A stretch of DNA of 36,515 nucleotides from Anabaena subtropica FACHB-260 (GTDB taxonomy: Bacteria > Cyanobacteriota > Cyanobacteriia > Cyanobacteriales > Nostocaceae). Below are positions 24,161-36,335 of the stretch, one piece after another. Location of the stretch: NCBI RefSeq assembly GCF_014697105.1, contig NZ_JACJRF010000051.1, positions 1-36,515 on the forward strand, in the 5' to 3' direction. Position numbers and translations under genes: made by a program. Position 1 is the stretch's first letter, and the number at the start of each line of letters is the position of its first letter. The notes beneath the pieces are model-generated. The model saw only the letters and a list, made by a program, of their open reading frames with translations. It was not told the DNA's origin and did no database searches.

Positions 24161-25498
24161 CTACAACACCCGCAATATACTAGGAATGCTGTCAATAGCT
24201 GACAAACTCTGAATTTCTGCTAGAGCTTGGCGAAATTCACCTTCTCTGACATCGTGAGTCACTACTACAATCTCGGCTAGTTCTCCCTGAAAGCCAGTTT
24301 GGACTATTGACTCGATACTTACGCCATGATTACCGAAGCAAGTACCCAATTGCCCAATTACACCAGCTTGGTCTTTGGTGAGGAATCGCGCATAAAATCG
24401 GGTCACAAGGTCGGAGATGGAGGCTATTTGGCTGTAGTCTTCGTGTCTACAAGTTAAGAGTGGATTGGGTGCTGTTGTATTGCTTTTTAGTGCTGCAACC
24501 AGACTCAAAATATCTGAAGTGACGGCGCTGGCGGTTGCACCTGCACCTGCACCGGGGCCAAAAAACATCACCTGACCAATGGGTTCCCCTTCTACGAGAA
24601 TGGCGTTATACACACCGTTAATGCTGGCTAGGGGATGGGCTTTTGGTACTAGTGTCGGGTGAACCCTGAGTGATAGCTTGGTGGTATCGTTAGACTGATT
24701 TTTAGCGATCGCCAATAATTTAATCACAAATCCCAATTTTTCGGCATAGGCAATATCTGTCTTGCTGACTTGGCGAATCCCCTCACAATAGACATCTTCT
24801 AGGTTAATTCGCCCATCAAAAGCCAATGATGCGAGGATAGCGATTTTATCTGCTGCATCTAAACCCTCTACATCGGCTGTGGGATCAGCCTCAGCGTAAC
24901 CCAAACGTTGGGCATCAGCCAACACATCACCGAAGTCACTACCTTCGGTTTGCATCCTAGTGAGGATGTAGTTAGTTGTACCGTTAACAATACCAGTAAC
25001 AGTATGAATACGGTTAACACTTAAAGCCTGTTTTAATGGCTGAATAATCGGAATCCCACCACCTACGGCAGCTTCTAACATCACGTAGACTCCGGCTTGA
25101 TTAGCAGCTGTAAAAATTTCTGCCCCAAAACGAGCGATCGCTGCTTTATTAGCTGTAACTACGTGCTTACCATTATTTATGGCTTGGAGAATGAGCGATC
25201 GCGCCGGTTCCAATCCACCCATGACCTCAACAACTATATCTACTGCTGGATCATTGACAATTGACTTTAAATCTGTTGTTATAACTGCCGATGGTAATTG
25301 TACATCGCGGGGTTTATCAAGCGATCGTACTCCCACCCGATATATTTCTATTTCTTGCAGCAATGGATGACGACCAACCGCATCTTGTAGCAGTTGTACT
25401 GTCCCCATTCCTACCGTTCCTAATCCTAAGATTCCCAGCTTTACACCCACAAACTTTGTACCAAATTTAGTTTTAACTGCTGAGTCCTGAGACATCAT
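24161..25498 (-). CDS. hom: Homoserine dehydrogenase with ACT domain
   Basis: The protein is about 445 residues from ATG at 25498 (a second ATG follows directly at 25495). It has an N-terminal NAD(P) fold (KLGILGLGTVGMGTVQLLQ), VVEVMGG and the catalytic-region signature ADPTADVEGLDAADKIAILASLAF with the conserved Asp and Lys. GEPIGQVMFFGPGAGAGATASAV follows, and a C-terminal ACT domain (about 365-445, GQLGTCFGNHGVSIESIVQTGF) is used for feedback control, in this family usually by threonine. It reduces aspartate semialdehyde to homoserine for threonine and methionine. A GTG at 25546 extends the frame but sits inside a palindromic repeat, so it is rejected. petH lies upstream on the same strand across a repeat-bearing 140-bp gap. 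Confidence 0.94.
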   Translation of the reverse strand: MMSQDSAVKTKFGTKFVGVKLGILGLGTVGMGTVQLLQDAVGRHPLLQEIEIYRVGVRSLDKPRDVQLPSAVITTDLKSIVNDPAVDIVVEVMGGLEPARSLILQAINNGKHVVTANKAAIARFGAEIFTAANQAGVYVMLEAAVGGGIPIIQPLKQALSVNRIHTVTGIVNGTTNYILTRMQTEGSDFGDVLADAQRLGYAEADPTADVEGLDAADKIAILASLAFDGRINLEDVYCEGIRQVSKTDIAYAEKLGFVIKLLAIAKNQSNDTTKLSLRVHPTLVPKAHPLASINGVYNAILVEGEPIGQVMFFGPGAGAGATASAVTSDILSLVAALKSNTTAPNPLLTCRHEDYSQIASISDLVTRFYARFLTKDQAGVIGQLGTCFGNHGVSIESIVQTGFQGELAEIVVVTHDVREGEFRQALAEIQSLSAIDSIPSILRVL

Positions 25499-25524
25499 TT
25501 CCCAGCCATTTATATACAAAACAA

Positions 25525-25553
25525 TTGTAGGGTCGGCACTGCCCACCCTACAA
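25525..25553. repeat. Dispersed palindromic repeat upstream of hom
   Basis: TTGTAGGGT and ACCCTACAA enclose GGCA/TGCC, a near-perfect 29-bp palindrome 27 bp before the hom start. It could fold in the hom leader. Confidence 0.7.
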
Positions 25554-25608
25554 ATTAATCAATTTTGTTAGTTGTTCGTTACCAGTGGTCAGTTGTTGGT
25601 ATTTTGCC

Positions 25609-25636
25609 ACTGACAACTGACTACTGACAACTGACC
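25609..25636. repeat. Tandem repeat ACTGACA-type heptamers after petH
   Basis: ACTGACAACTG is repeated with one intervening CT, ending three bases before the petH stop codon on the minus strand (25640-25642). Confidence 0.75.
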
Positions 25637-25639
25637 AAC

Positions 25640-28246
<2,607 letters not shown>

Positions 28247-29251
28247 ATGACAACTAAGCCAGAACGCGTGGTACTGATTGGAGTAGCCGGAGACTCCGGG
28301 TGCGGTAAATCTACGTTTTTGCGTCGTTTGATGGATTTATTTGGTGAAGAGTTTATGACAGTCATCTGTTTAGATGACTATCATTCCTTGGATCGTAAAC
28401 AACGTAAAGAAACTGGAATCACTGCACTTGACCCCAGAGCCAACAATTTTGACCTGATGTATGAGCAAATCAAAGCGCTCAAAGAAGGTCAAACGATTAA
28501 TAAGCCGATTTATAATCACGAAACCGGCATGATTGATCCACCTGAAATAGTACAACCAAATCACATTGTAGTGGTTGAGGGTCTGCATCCTTTATATGAT
28601 GAACGGGTGCGATCGCTCCTTGATTTCAGTGTCTACTTTGACATCAGTGATGAAGTCAAAATTGCGTGGAAAATCCAGCGTGACATGGCAGAACGGGGTC
28701 ATCGCTACGAAGATGTTCTAGCTGCTATCAATTCTCGTAAACCCGATTTCCAAAAGTATATCGAACCTCAAAGAGAATTCGCCGATGTGGTGCTGCAAGT
28801 ATTGCCCACCAACTTGATTAAGAACGATACAGAGCGTAAAGTTCTCCGAGTGCGGATGCTACAACGGGAAGATAAAGAAGGTTTTACACCCGCTTACTTG
28901 TTTGATGAAGGTTCCACAATCAACTGGACTCCTTGTGGACGTAAGCTTACCTGTTCTTACCCAGGAATGCAATTATATTACGGTTCCGATGTTTACTACG
29001 GTCGTTATGTCTCAGTTTTAGAGGTAGATGGTCAATTTGACAACCTCGAAGAAGTCATTTACATCGAAACTCACCTCAGCAATACATCCACCAAGTACCA
29101 AGGTGAATTGACTCAGTTGTTACTCCAACACCGCGAGTACCCTGGTTCTAACAACGGAACTGGTTTCTTCCAAGTATTAACAGGTTTGAAAATGCGGGCT
29201 ACCTACGAGCAGTTGACAGCAAAGGAAGCCAAGCTGGCAGTTCAGGTTTAA
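28247..29251 (+). CDS. prk: Phosphoribulokinase
   Basis: The protein has 334 residues from ATG at 28247, four bases after the ribosome site GAGGAG (28237-28242); a TTG-started longer frame from 28235 overlaps that site and is rejected. The P-loop is GVAGDSGCGKSTF with Cys19 and Lys21; Cys41 lies in VICLDDYHS. These two cysteines form the redox switch of photosynthetic PRK, and a C-terminal pair (TPCGRKLTCSYPG) is also present, as in CP12-bound enzymes. It phosphorylates ribulose 5-phosphate to the Rubisco substrate in the Calvin cycle. A clear terminator follows at 29279-29305, so metK is a separate unit. Confidence 0.97.
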   Translation: MTTKPERVVLIGVAGDSGCGKSTFLRRLMDLFGEEFMTVICLDDYHSLDRKQRKETGITALDPRANNFDLMYEQIKALKEGQTINKPIYNHETGMIDPPEIVQPNHIVVVEGLHPLYDERVRSLLDFSVYFDISDEVKIAWKIQRDMAERGHRYEDVLAAINSRKPDFQKYIEPQREFADVVLQVLPTNLIKNDTERKVLRVRMLQREDKEGFTPAYLFDEGSTINWTPCGRKLTCSYPGMQLYYGSDVYYGRYVSVLEVDGQFDNLEEVIYIETHLSNTSTKYQGELTQLLLQHREYPGSNNGTGFFQVLTGLKMRATYEQLTAKEAKLAVQV

Positions 29252-29278
29252 TACAGCAGTGTTTGTGTCAAAACTTCT

Positions 29279-29305
29279 GGGGTGCTTCCGAGTACCCCTT
29301 TTTTT
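29279..29305 (+). terminator. Factor-independent terminator of prk
   Basis: GGGGTGCT (29279-29286) pairs with AGTACCCC (29291-29298), one G-T pair, across the tetraloop TCCG, followed by seven T. It lies 27 bp after the prk stop. Confidence 0.9.
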
Positions 29306-29433
29306 GTATCAGTAAAAACATATTTAACCTATTGATAATTTAATAGTAATTTTGCCTAACAAAATAAGATACTCACTGCTGGATGTGTCAAGATTGTTAT
29401 GATTTCAGTAATTAGTAGCTGAAATAAATATCC

Positions 29434-29570
29434 TGGAACTTACGGATGAAAACGAAGACTCAAGCTTTAGAAAAGGAATAAAAGGGTATGGGAGGGTAGG
29501 TGTTCAAAATGCTAACACCCCCATACCCTCATACCCCTCAAAGCGAAGAGTCTCGTTGCGTAAGTTCTAT
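29434..29570. repeat. MITE-like element with inner hairpin in the metK leader region
   Basis: The left end TGGAACTTACGG and the right end, read on the other strand as TAGAACTTACGCAACGAGACTC, share GAACTTACG and a nearby GA(A)GACTC. Inside, GGGTATGGG (29484-29492) and GGTGTT pair with AACACC and CCCATACCC (29520-29528), a strong hairpin. It ends 40 bp before the metK start. Confidence 0.5.
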
Positions 29571-29609
29571 ATTAATTCAGTGAAAATACTATTTTAGGAG
29601 GAATACTCT

Positions 29610-30872
29610 TTGTCTCGACGTTATTTATTTACCTCCGAGTCTGTCACCGAAGGTCATCCAGATAAAATCTGCGATCAAATTTCTGATACGATTTTAGACA
29701 CTTTATTGACACAAGACCCTAGTAGCCGTGTTGCAGCTGAGGTTGTAGTGAATACTGGCTTGGTGCTAATTACTGGTGAAATCAGCAGCAAAGCCAATGT
29801 CAATTATGCCAATATTGCCCGCAAAAAAATAGCAGAAATTGGTTACACCAATGCTGATAACGGCTTTTCCGCCGATAGTACTAGCGTGATTGTGGCTTTA
29901 GATGAACAATCACCAGACATCGCCCAAGGTGTAAACACTGCTCAAGAAACCCGCGAACAGGATAGTGAAGAACTATTCGATAGCATCGGTGCTGGTGATC
30001 AAGGTATCATGTTCGGTTTTGCTTGTAACGAAACCCCAGAATTGATGCCTTTGCCTATATGCTTGGCTCACCGCATTGCTCGCCGACTAGCAGCAGTCCG
30101 CAAGACAGGGGAATTGCCCTATCTGCGTCCTGATGGTAAAACCCAAGTTACTGTCATTTACGAAGATGGCCGCCCTGTTGGTATTGATACCGTGCTGATT
30201 TCTACACAGCATACAGCTACTATCGGCGATATTACTGATGAAGCGGCAGTCCAAGCCAAAATTAAACAAGACCTGTGGACAGCTGTAGTTGAACCAGTGT
30301 TTGGCGATTTGGACATCAAACCAGACCAAGATACACGCTTTTTAGTTAACCCCACTGGCAAATTCGTCATTGGTGGCCCTCAAGGCGACTCTGGTTTAAC
30401 AGGACGGAAAATTATTGTTGATACCTACGGCGGTTATTCCCGACATGGTGGCGGCGCTTTCTCTGGTAAAGACCCCACTAAGGTAGACCGTTCTGCTGCT
30501 TATGCGGCTCGTTATGTAGCCAAAAATATTGTGGCGGCTGGGTTGGCTCAAAAATGTGAAGTCCAGTTGAGCTATGCAATTGGTGTAGCAAGACCAGTAA
30601 GCATTTTTCTGGATACCTTTGGTACTGGCACGGTAGATGATGAAATCTTGTTGGAACTAGTCAAAGAAAACTTTGAACTACGTCCGGCGGGGATTATTCA
30701 TAGCTTTAACTTACGCAACTTACCAAGCGAACGAGGCGGACGTTTTTATCAGGACATCGCGGCTTACGGTCACTTGGGACGGAACGACCTAGATTTACCT
30801 TGGGAACGTACCGATAAGGCGGATTTCTTAAAGCACGCAGTCAATCATTCGTTGTCAGCAGCTGGAGTTTAG
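29610..30872 (+). CDS. metK: S-adenosylmethionine synthetase
   Basis: The 420-residue protein starts with TTG at 29610, eight bases after a perfect AGGAGG (29596-29601), which decides the start; no ATG precedes the conserved [22 protein letters not shown]. That block holds the ATP and methionine site His16 and Asp18. Signature [12 protein letters not shown] and the phosphate loop [19 protein letters not shown] are intact. It makes S-adenosylmethionine from methionine and ATP in the cytoplasm. The length is slightly above the ~385 of Escherichia coli MetK and normal for cyanobacteria. A stem-loop follows at 30873-30947. I see no SAM riboswitch in the leader. Confidence 0.97.
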   Translation: MSRRYLFTSESVTEGHPDKICDQISDTILDTLLTQDPSSRVAAEVVVNTGLVLITGEISSKANVNYANIARKKIAEIGYTNADNGFSADSTSVIVALDEQSPDIAQGVNTAQETREQDSEELFDSIGAGDQGIMFGFACNETPELMPLPICLAHRIARRLAAVRKTGELPYLRPDGKTQVTVIYEDGRPVGIDTVLISTQHTATIGDITDEAAVQAKIKQDLWTAVVEPVFGDLDIKPDQDTRFLVNPTGKFVIGGPQGDSGLTGRKIIVDTYGGYSRHGGGAFSGKDPTKVDRSAAYAARYVAKNIVAAGLAQKCEVQLSYAIGVARPVSIFLDTFGTGTVDDEILLELVKENFELRPAGIIHSFNLRNLPSERGGRFYQDIAAYGHLGRNDLDLPWERTDKADFLKHAVNHSLSAAGV

Positions 30873-30947
30873 ATAACTCTTAAGGGGTTAGGGGTACAGG
30901 GAAAAGAAATTTTTCTCATTCCCCACTCCCCGCCCCCTAAGAGTTAT
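30873..30947 (+). terminator. Long stem-loop after metK
   Basis: ATAACTCTTAAGGGG (30873-30887) pairs with CCCCCTAAGAGTTAT (30933-30947) with one mismatch, directly after the metK stop. The loop of about 45 bases holds GGGG- and CCCC-rich repeat sequence. It probably protects or ends the transcript, though it could also be a repeat element. Confidence 0.5.
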
Positions 30948-31057
30948 TTAATTTGGAATTTTGGATTGATTTCTCCCCACTCCCCTGAATCATCCGGTGA
31001 AGAACGTTATATGTAAGTATATTTGACTACTGCCAATAAAGAAAATTTAAGTTTTAT

Positions 31058-32737
31058 CTATAGGCAATGATAAATTTTGTACTCATAGCCGTTGACGGCT
31101 GCTGATGACTGGGATTCAGGTAGGCATTTGTTAACTTCTACTGGTATTGGTGCATAAAAATTTACTAACCAGAGGTCTAAAGGACGTGGTAGCTGTTTTA
31201 ATGTGTTTTCTAGGGTAATAGTGGAAGTGTTGGGGTCTTTTTCTTGATGGGCTAAGAGAAACTGGGTAGTAGTTTGTAAATCAGAAAATTTTAATTCCCT
31301 GGCTATTCCCATCATTTCCCCGGTTTGGACTAAGGTTTTGTGGGTTGTGGCGATGAGAACCGGAACCTGAGAATTTTGTTGAATTATGGGGAGTAACAAA
31401 TCAGGGCGGTAGTATTTTTGATAACCCAAATTACAAATCACTGTGACAGCACTGACTAATCCCATTAGCCAAATTATCGTCACGGCTTTTTTGCTAGTTT
31501 GCCAACATGGGGCCAGGCTAGCACCCACGAGGATAATTACAGCCGGAAAATATACAAAATTGTAACGAGCGCCGCGTGTGATATCAATGCCAAAAATATA
31601 ACTCAATATAAAAAATAGAGCGATCGCTCCTAAAATTACCCCGGTAAATACTTGAGTCTCCAGATTGGTTTGGGGTTGGTATAGTTGAAATTTCCAACCA
31701 CGAAGTAAAATTGGTGTCGCCCAAATAGCAAACATTAGCATTCCTAAGCCGGAAACAATCACAATTGCTAGCTGTGGTGATTCTACTGGGAGCAACATAA
31801 TCATTGTTACCCATGCGGCGAAAGCTTGGAAAATCGGATTGAGCCATTCTAATCCGACGCGATCGCTGCGAATCCATTCTGTTAAACTACTGCGATAGCG
31901 ATTTTGTAAAAAGCCGGGTAGCCAAACTAAGCATGATATGGCTGTACCAATAGCGACAGCATAAATGCGCCACCAAACAGAGGAGAAAAATACTAGGGTT
32001 TTGGCTTGTGTTGATTGTTGCCAAGCTAAAAATATCAAAACTAAGGCTTCCGCACAAAGCGTTAGAACGAAAAAGTAATGGGTAGCAATCCCTAAACCAT
32101 TCACTCCTACCCAAGAAATGATTACCCAAAGTGATAATGGGGTGCGGTTTTGAATATGACGTGTAGCAATAACTAAGCAGGAGAGGGACGCAATCACCCA
32201 AATCATTGCTAATGTGTAATGGCGTGCTTCTTGTCCTAAATACACAGCGTAGGGTGAAGCTGCCATCATCGCAGCTGCTAGCTGTGCGACTAAGGTGGAA
32301 CGAAAGGCTAAGTTACCTAAGATATAAGAGAGGGGAATTAAGACAGCACCTAGTAAGGCTGGAAATGAACGCGCCGCAAACAGCGAAACTAATTCTCCTT
32401 CATTGGGAAACAACTTCATCCATAGATGTACTAATACAAAATACAGTGGTGGATGGTTATCTTCTGTCATTAGGTGATGAATCACATCCCCAACGCCAGA
32501 GGCTAGATTTGGTTGTAGGGATTGTAAGAGAATATCAGGTGCGATCGCCTGATCTAACGGTACTGGTAAAAAACTATTCCCTAAACTAAAAACCAAAGTT
32601 GCAAATTCATCAGTCCAAGGAGGCTTGGCGGTCAAGTTGGTAAAACGTAAGCCTAGACCGATGATAAACCAGACCAGTAAGACTAAAGGATGAAACCAGC
32701 GAGCAGAAACGGTAGAAGGCCAATTATACAAACGCAT
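31058..32737 (-). CDS. GT-C membrane glycosyltransferase (GT39/ArnT-like)
   Basis: The 559-residue protein has about ten or more membrane helices. The first outside loop carries PPWTDEFATL (Asp43-Glu44), the acidic pair at the GT-C active site, and a second conserved site EDNHPPLYFVLVHLW (Asp93, His95). Such enzymes take sugars from polyprenyl-phosphate donors on the outer side of the membrane and attach them to lipids, glycans or proteins. The C-terminal 100 residues form a soluble tail. It is read 80 bp after the GT2-GtrA gene, which probably makes its donor. The acceptor is unknown. It shares the xDE and HPPL motifs with the gene at 34638. Confidence 0.83.
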   Translation of the reverse strand: MRLYNWPSTVSARWFHPLVLLVWFIIGLGLRFTNLTAKPPWTDEFATLVFSLGNSFLPVPLDQAIAPDILLQSLQPNLASGVGDVIHHLMTEDNHPPLYFVLVHLWMKLFPNEGELVSLFAARSFPALLGAVLIPLSYILGNLAFRSTLVAQLAAAMMAASPYAVYLGQEARHYTLAMIWVIASLSCLVIATRHIQNRTPLSLWVIISWVGVNGLGIATHYFFVLTLCAEALVLIFLAWQQSTQAKTLVFFSSVWWRIYAVAIGTAISCLVWLPGFLQNRYRSSLTEWIRSDRVGLEWLNPIFQAFAAWVTMIMLLPVESPQLAIVIVSGLGMLMFAIWATPILLRGWKFQLYQPQTNLETQVFTGVILGAIALFFILSYIFGIDITRGARYNFVYFPAVIILVGASLAPCWQTSKKAVTIIWLMGLVSAVTVICNLGYQKYYRPDLLLPIIQQNSQVPVLIATTHKTLVQTGEMMGIARELKFSDLQTTTQFLLAHQEKDPNTSTITLENTLKQLPRPLDLWLVNFYAPIPVEVNKCLPESQSSAAVNGYEYKIYHCL

Positions 32738-32817
32738 CTATTTCTTGCGAGAAGCCAAGGGCTATAACAAGTCAATTTGTATATATTAGACCTCACATGG
32801 CAACTTAAGTTCGCTGA

Positions 32818-34062
32818 CTATTTCACATCGGTGACTCGCCAGCTGAGTTTGAGGTTGACCCAGAAATTCCAAATGGTAGCAACTGCGATCGCTATCAGGT
32901 TAGCAATGTAGCGGTTAGGAATCAAAAAATTAAACACCAAATTCAAAATAAGTACATTCAGCATCAATCCCGCTAAACAAATAATGTTGAACTTGACAAA
33001 TCGCTTCAGGCGTTGATGCCATTCCTGCTGTCTCATGGCTACATCTGCAAACGTCCAAGCATCATTCCACAGGAAATTATTGAAAATAGCGATCTCACCT
33101 GCAATGATTTTGCTCCGAGTCAGAGGCCAAGCTAAGGTTGACGGGTCACTAAATAGATAAAGCAATGCCATATCTACAAACACTCCACTCAGTCCCACCA
33201 AGGCAAAGCGGAGGAATTTATCTATGGGGAAATTAATTTTTTCCTTGACTTGACCTAAACGCCCGGTAGATAAACGTAAGCGTACTAAGTGATGGATGTA
33301 GTCCAAATATTGCTTCCACGTGACCTTACTTTCACCCTGTTGGCGTTCGCAAAATACATAACCGACTTCGGCAATATTTTTAACATTACCTCGTCCAATT
33401 ACTTCTAGCAAAATTTTGTATCCTACGGGATTAAGTATTGCCCCAGCTACGCTACTACGACGCACCATAAAATAACCACTCATGGGATCCGAAACTCTTC
33501 CCAAGACTCTTGGTAGCAGCATCAACCCTAACAATTGCGCGCCCCGAGATAAGAACCGTCTCACTACACTCCAACTGCTAACACCGCCACCATCTACGTG
33601 ACGACTGGCTAATGCCAAATCTGCACCCAGGGTAATTTTCGTCAACAATTGGGTCAATACTTCTGGTGGATGTTGTAAATCTCCATCAATTACCCCTAGA
33701 ACACTTCCCCTCGCTACTTGCCAACCTCGAACTACGGCTGAAGACAGTCCTCGTTCCTGTTGTCGTCGCATCACCCGCAACTGGGGATATTTTTCAGTCA
33801 AAGATTGAGCAACTTCCCAAGTCATGTCTGGACTATCATCATCCACAACAATTAATTCATAATCTTCTGGAATGAATTCATCCAGGGTCTGACTCAAGAT
33901 TTTCACAACATTTTCAATATTGTCACGCTCTTTATAAGTAGGGATTATTAAGGAAAAATAGATATCTCTGTGACTTATACCTACACTTTTAGGCGGCACA
34001 TCAGAAATTTGTAATGGGCCTGTGGGGACTGCTAATAATTCCTTGGTTGTGTTGATATTCAT
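32818..34062 (-). CDS. Polyprenyl-phosphate glycosyltransferase (GT2, DPM1-like) fused to GtrA domain
   Basis: The 414-residue protein has a GT2 domain (about residues 36-255) with LIIPTYKERDNIENV, VVDDDSPD (Asp74-76) and the metal-binding GVIDGDLQHPPE (Asp126, Asp128), all typical of dolichol- or undecaprenyl-phosphate mannosyl/glucosyl transferases. From about 262 to 410 a GtrA-type domain with four membrane helices follows (FLRFALVGLSGVFVDMALLYLF, then the FNNFLWNDAWTF motif). GtrA-type domains are thought to help flip or present the lipid-linked sugar. The fusion would charge a polyprenyl phosphate with a hexose for the GT-C enzymes on both sides. Confidence 0.87.
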   Translation of the reverse strand: MNINTTKELLAVPTGPLQISDVPPKSVGISHRDIYFSLIIPTYKERDNIENVVKILSQTLDEFIPEDYELIVVDDDSPDMTWEVAQSLTEKYPQLRVMRRQQERGLSSAVVRGWQVARGSVLGVIDGDLQHPPEVLTQLLTKITLGADLALASRHVDGGGVSSWSVVRRFLSRGAQLLGLMLLPRVLGRVSDPMSGYFMVRRSSVAGAILNPVGYKILLEVIGRGNVKNIAEVGYVFCERQQGESKVTWKQYLDYIHHLVRLRLSTGRLGQVKEKINFPIDKFLRFALVGLSGVFVDMALLYLFSDPSTLAWPLTRSKIIAGEIAIFNNFLWNDAWTFADVAMRQQEWHQRLKRFVKFNIICLAGLMLNVLILNLVFNFLIPNRYIANLIAIAVATIWNFWVNLKLSWRVTDVK

Positions 34063-34637
34063 AAAATTATGATGAGCAATTACAAAATAGGGTTTATTGA
34101 AAGACAGATTTTATTTTATTTTGCATAAATATTTTTAATCAGACTATTTCAGTATGCAATAACTAAGTAGATATAAGAAATACAATGGTGGAAAGTTTAT
34201 CAGTTTTTTAGACTAGTCTGTAAATTTTGAAGTCTTGATTAAATTACAGTTATTAGAAGCTCAACCAAAAAAAATGTAAGATTTATGGTGTATTAAGAGG
34301 ATGTTTGAAAAGTCATGATTGACGTATCAAATATTTTTACCCCATCTTAACCCTCCCCTTATGTATTGTGAATTAAGGGAGGGTAATAATTCAATTAAAA
34401 TCACAGCTAACCACTTTTCAACAAGCCTCTAAGCTGCATCACATACCCTGAAAATTTTTGATAATAAAAAAAATCCCCAATGGCTTTGATGTATTTTTAT
34501 AGGAATTTCATGAGAATTCCATCAATGCCATTGAGAAATATGTTAACCACACAATTGAAATAACTTCACAGACTTTGGCTTGTAACGAAACCAATGTTAT
34601 GACTCAGCCAAAACTAAAATAAGTGTATCAGTAAATT
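34063..34637. other. Intergenic region with a MITE-like element
   Basis: It separates the GT2-GtrA gene from the upstream GT-C gene, both minus strand. It is AT-rich and holds the element at 34293-34432 plus a loose inverted pair, CCAATGGC and GCCATTG (about 34476 and 34528). No gene is seen; the promoter of the GT2-GtrA gene should lie near its lower end. Confidence 0.5.
34293..34432. repeat. MITE-like element, family B
   Basis: The left end reads TTAAGAGGATGTTTGAAAAGT; the right end read on the other strand is TTAGAGGCTTGTTGAAAAGT, so the ends match with a few changes. The centre is a hairpin of ACCCTCCC with GGGAGGGT. The 140-bp size and structure suggest a non-autonomous transposon derivative. 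Confidence 0.65.
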
Positions 34638-36335
34638 TCAACTATTTGCAGAAAGATTGTAAATTTTAACAGTGAAATTGTCGAGGTTCATCGTACCCAT
34701 GAGATTTTGAGTTTGTGTTAACTGAAACTGCTTTGATAAGATTTGTTGTATTTTTTGTTCTTCTCGTTCTATATCTGCTGGTGTTTTCAATTTCGACCAA
34801 ACAGGATTTTCACTTTCTAACCAAAGCACACGAGGGTATTTTTGCGGTTCATTTGTTAAAACTTTTTCTAGTGAATTTGCTAAATCCGCAGGATGTTCGG
34901 CTAACAGCATTATTGGAGCTTTTGAGGGAGTGTAATATGCTAAACGCAAAACATGACCCCAGGCTTTAGAATTCATTGCAATTAGGGTTGGTTGTTCTGA
35001 CTGTTGTGTTATTAATTCAGCAACTGAATGAAAAATTGAGCGTTGTCGTAAACTAAAATCACTAATGCCAATTGTGAGATACAACAGTAAAAAAACAGAA
35101 GCTACAAGTGTACGCCATTGCGAAGAAATAGCTTTTTCCAACCACAAAGTTAATAATAATAAACACCCAGGAATAACGATAATCATGGTTCTTCCGCCAC
35201 CAAAATTCAAAGTAGTTTTTTTGGTGACAATATCTAATCCCAAAGCTATTAACAGAGGCAAAAGTCCCAATATTAAAGCTACAGCCAATTTTTTTTGCTC
35301 GCCCTGTTGCCAAAGTTGCAGACTAGAGGCGATGATGAAGGCGATCGCTAAACAACCAACTATAACTATAGTAATTGTAGGTAAACTTGTTACCCAGTCT
35401 CCCAATACTAAATTACTTGCTAAAGTCTGAGATATATCCTGCAAGTGAGCCAATATTGCTGAACCAGCATCTTTGAGAGCGCCAAATCTTTTTAAATCTG
35501 CACTACGGATTTGTTTAATAGCTCCCCACAATACCCAAGGAATGGTTAGCAAGATTCCCGCAGCTAAACGCAAACCATGTTGCCACCAATGCTGTCGGTC
35601 AAGATAAAGTATTAAAACACCTAGAGCTATTACCCAATATAAATAGAAATAAAAGGTCAACAAACCCGCAGCAATTGCACCAATCAAAAGGATGTTCCAC
35701 AGCAACTGATAACGACGGTTATGATTAGCTGTTGAGTTAGTGGGTTGGTCAATTAAATGCAGTAACGCTGTTGCACTTAGTGTTGTCCACAAAACTAAAG
35801 GCGCGTACATCCGCACATTCAGAGAGTGGAATAAATAAAAAGGGTTGATTCCCAGAAACGCCGCCAGTAATAATCCTCCACGATGTCCGATGACAACTTT
35901 TCCTAAACTGTAAGCACTAGCGATCGCTCCAATGCTGAATAATGTATTTAAACTCCGCATCGCTGTTTCGCTATTACCGAAAAGACGCAACCAAAAATGT
36001 TGACTCAAATAAAATAAGGGTGGGTGCGGTTCTCCTCTCAGCAGATTCAGTAATAATTTCTTCACAGTTGCAATCACTGCTCCAAAACCCGATTCTATCG
36101 GTATGCTGAATAAAGGTGTGTATTGCGCCAAAGCTATTGGTACATCACCAGGGGTTTGATAAGCACTTTTCTCACCTGTAGCCAGGAGTAATGATAATAC
36201 TTCGTCATACCAAAATTCCCGACTACCTAAATTGACAATGCGTAGCAGTATGGCGATGGCGATCGCGGCTAATGCTAAAGTTTCTAGAGAAACTAGTTTA
36301 TTAAGTTTGGTAACTGGCAACCCAGAATTCATCAA
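34638..36335 (-). CDS. GT-C membrane glycosyltransferase (GT39-like), second copy type
   Basis: The 565-residue protein has a first helix at residues 18-34, then REFWYDEVLSLLLA (Asp44-Glu45) and GEPHPPLFYLSQHFWLRLFG (Glu102, His104), the same two acidic motifs as in the protein at 31058, followed by eight or more membrane helices and a soluble C-terminal domain of about 130 residues. This is the GT-C/GT39 layout: transfer of a sugar from a polyprenyl-phosphate donor outside the plasma membrane. The two GT-C proteins are only distantly alike in their tails, so they probably use different acceptors. It is the first of three minus-strand glycosyltransferase genes. ATG at 36335 is directly followed by a second ATG. 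Confidence 0.82.
   Translation of the reverse strand: MMNSGLPVTKLNKLVSLETLALAAIAIAILLRIVNLGSREFWYDEVLSLLLATGEKSAYQTPGDVPIALAQYTPLFSIPIESGFGAVIATVKKLLLNLLRGEPHPPLFYLSQHFWLRLFGNSETAMRSLNTLFSIGAIASAYSLGKVVIGHRGGLLLAAFLGINPFYLFHSLNVRMYAPLVLWTTLSATALLHLIDQPTNSTANHNRRYQLLWNILLIGAIAAGLLTFYFYLYWVIALGVLILYLDRQHWWQHGLRLAAGILLTIPWVLWGAIKQIRSADLKRFGALKDAGSAILAHLQDISQTLASNLVLGDWVTSLPTITIVIVGCLAIAFIIASSLQLWQQGEQKKLAVALILGLLPLLIALGLDIVTKKTTLNFGGGRTMIIVIPGCLLLLTLWLEKAISSQWRTLVASVFLLLYLTIGISDFSLRQRSIFHSVAELITQQSEQPTLIAMNSKAWGHVLRLAYYTPSKAPIMLLAEHPADLANSLEKVLTNEPQKYPRVLWLESENPVWSKLKTPADIEREEQKIQQILSKQFQLTQTQNLMGTMNLDNFTVKIYNLSANS

Noticed and set aside
29306-29609. SAM riboswitch ahead of metK
   Set aside because: I looked for a SAM-I or SAM-II core and saw only a repeat-derived hairpin.
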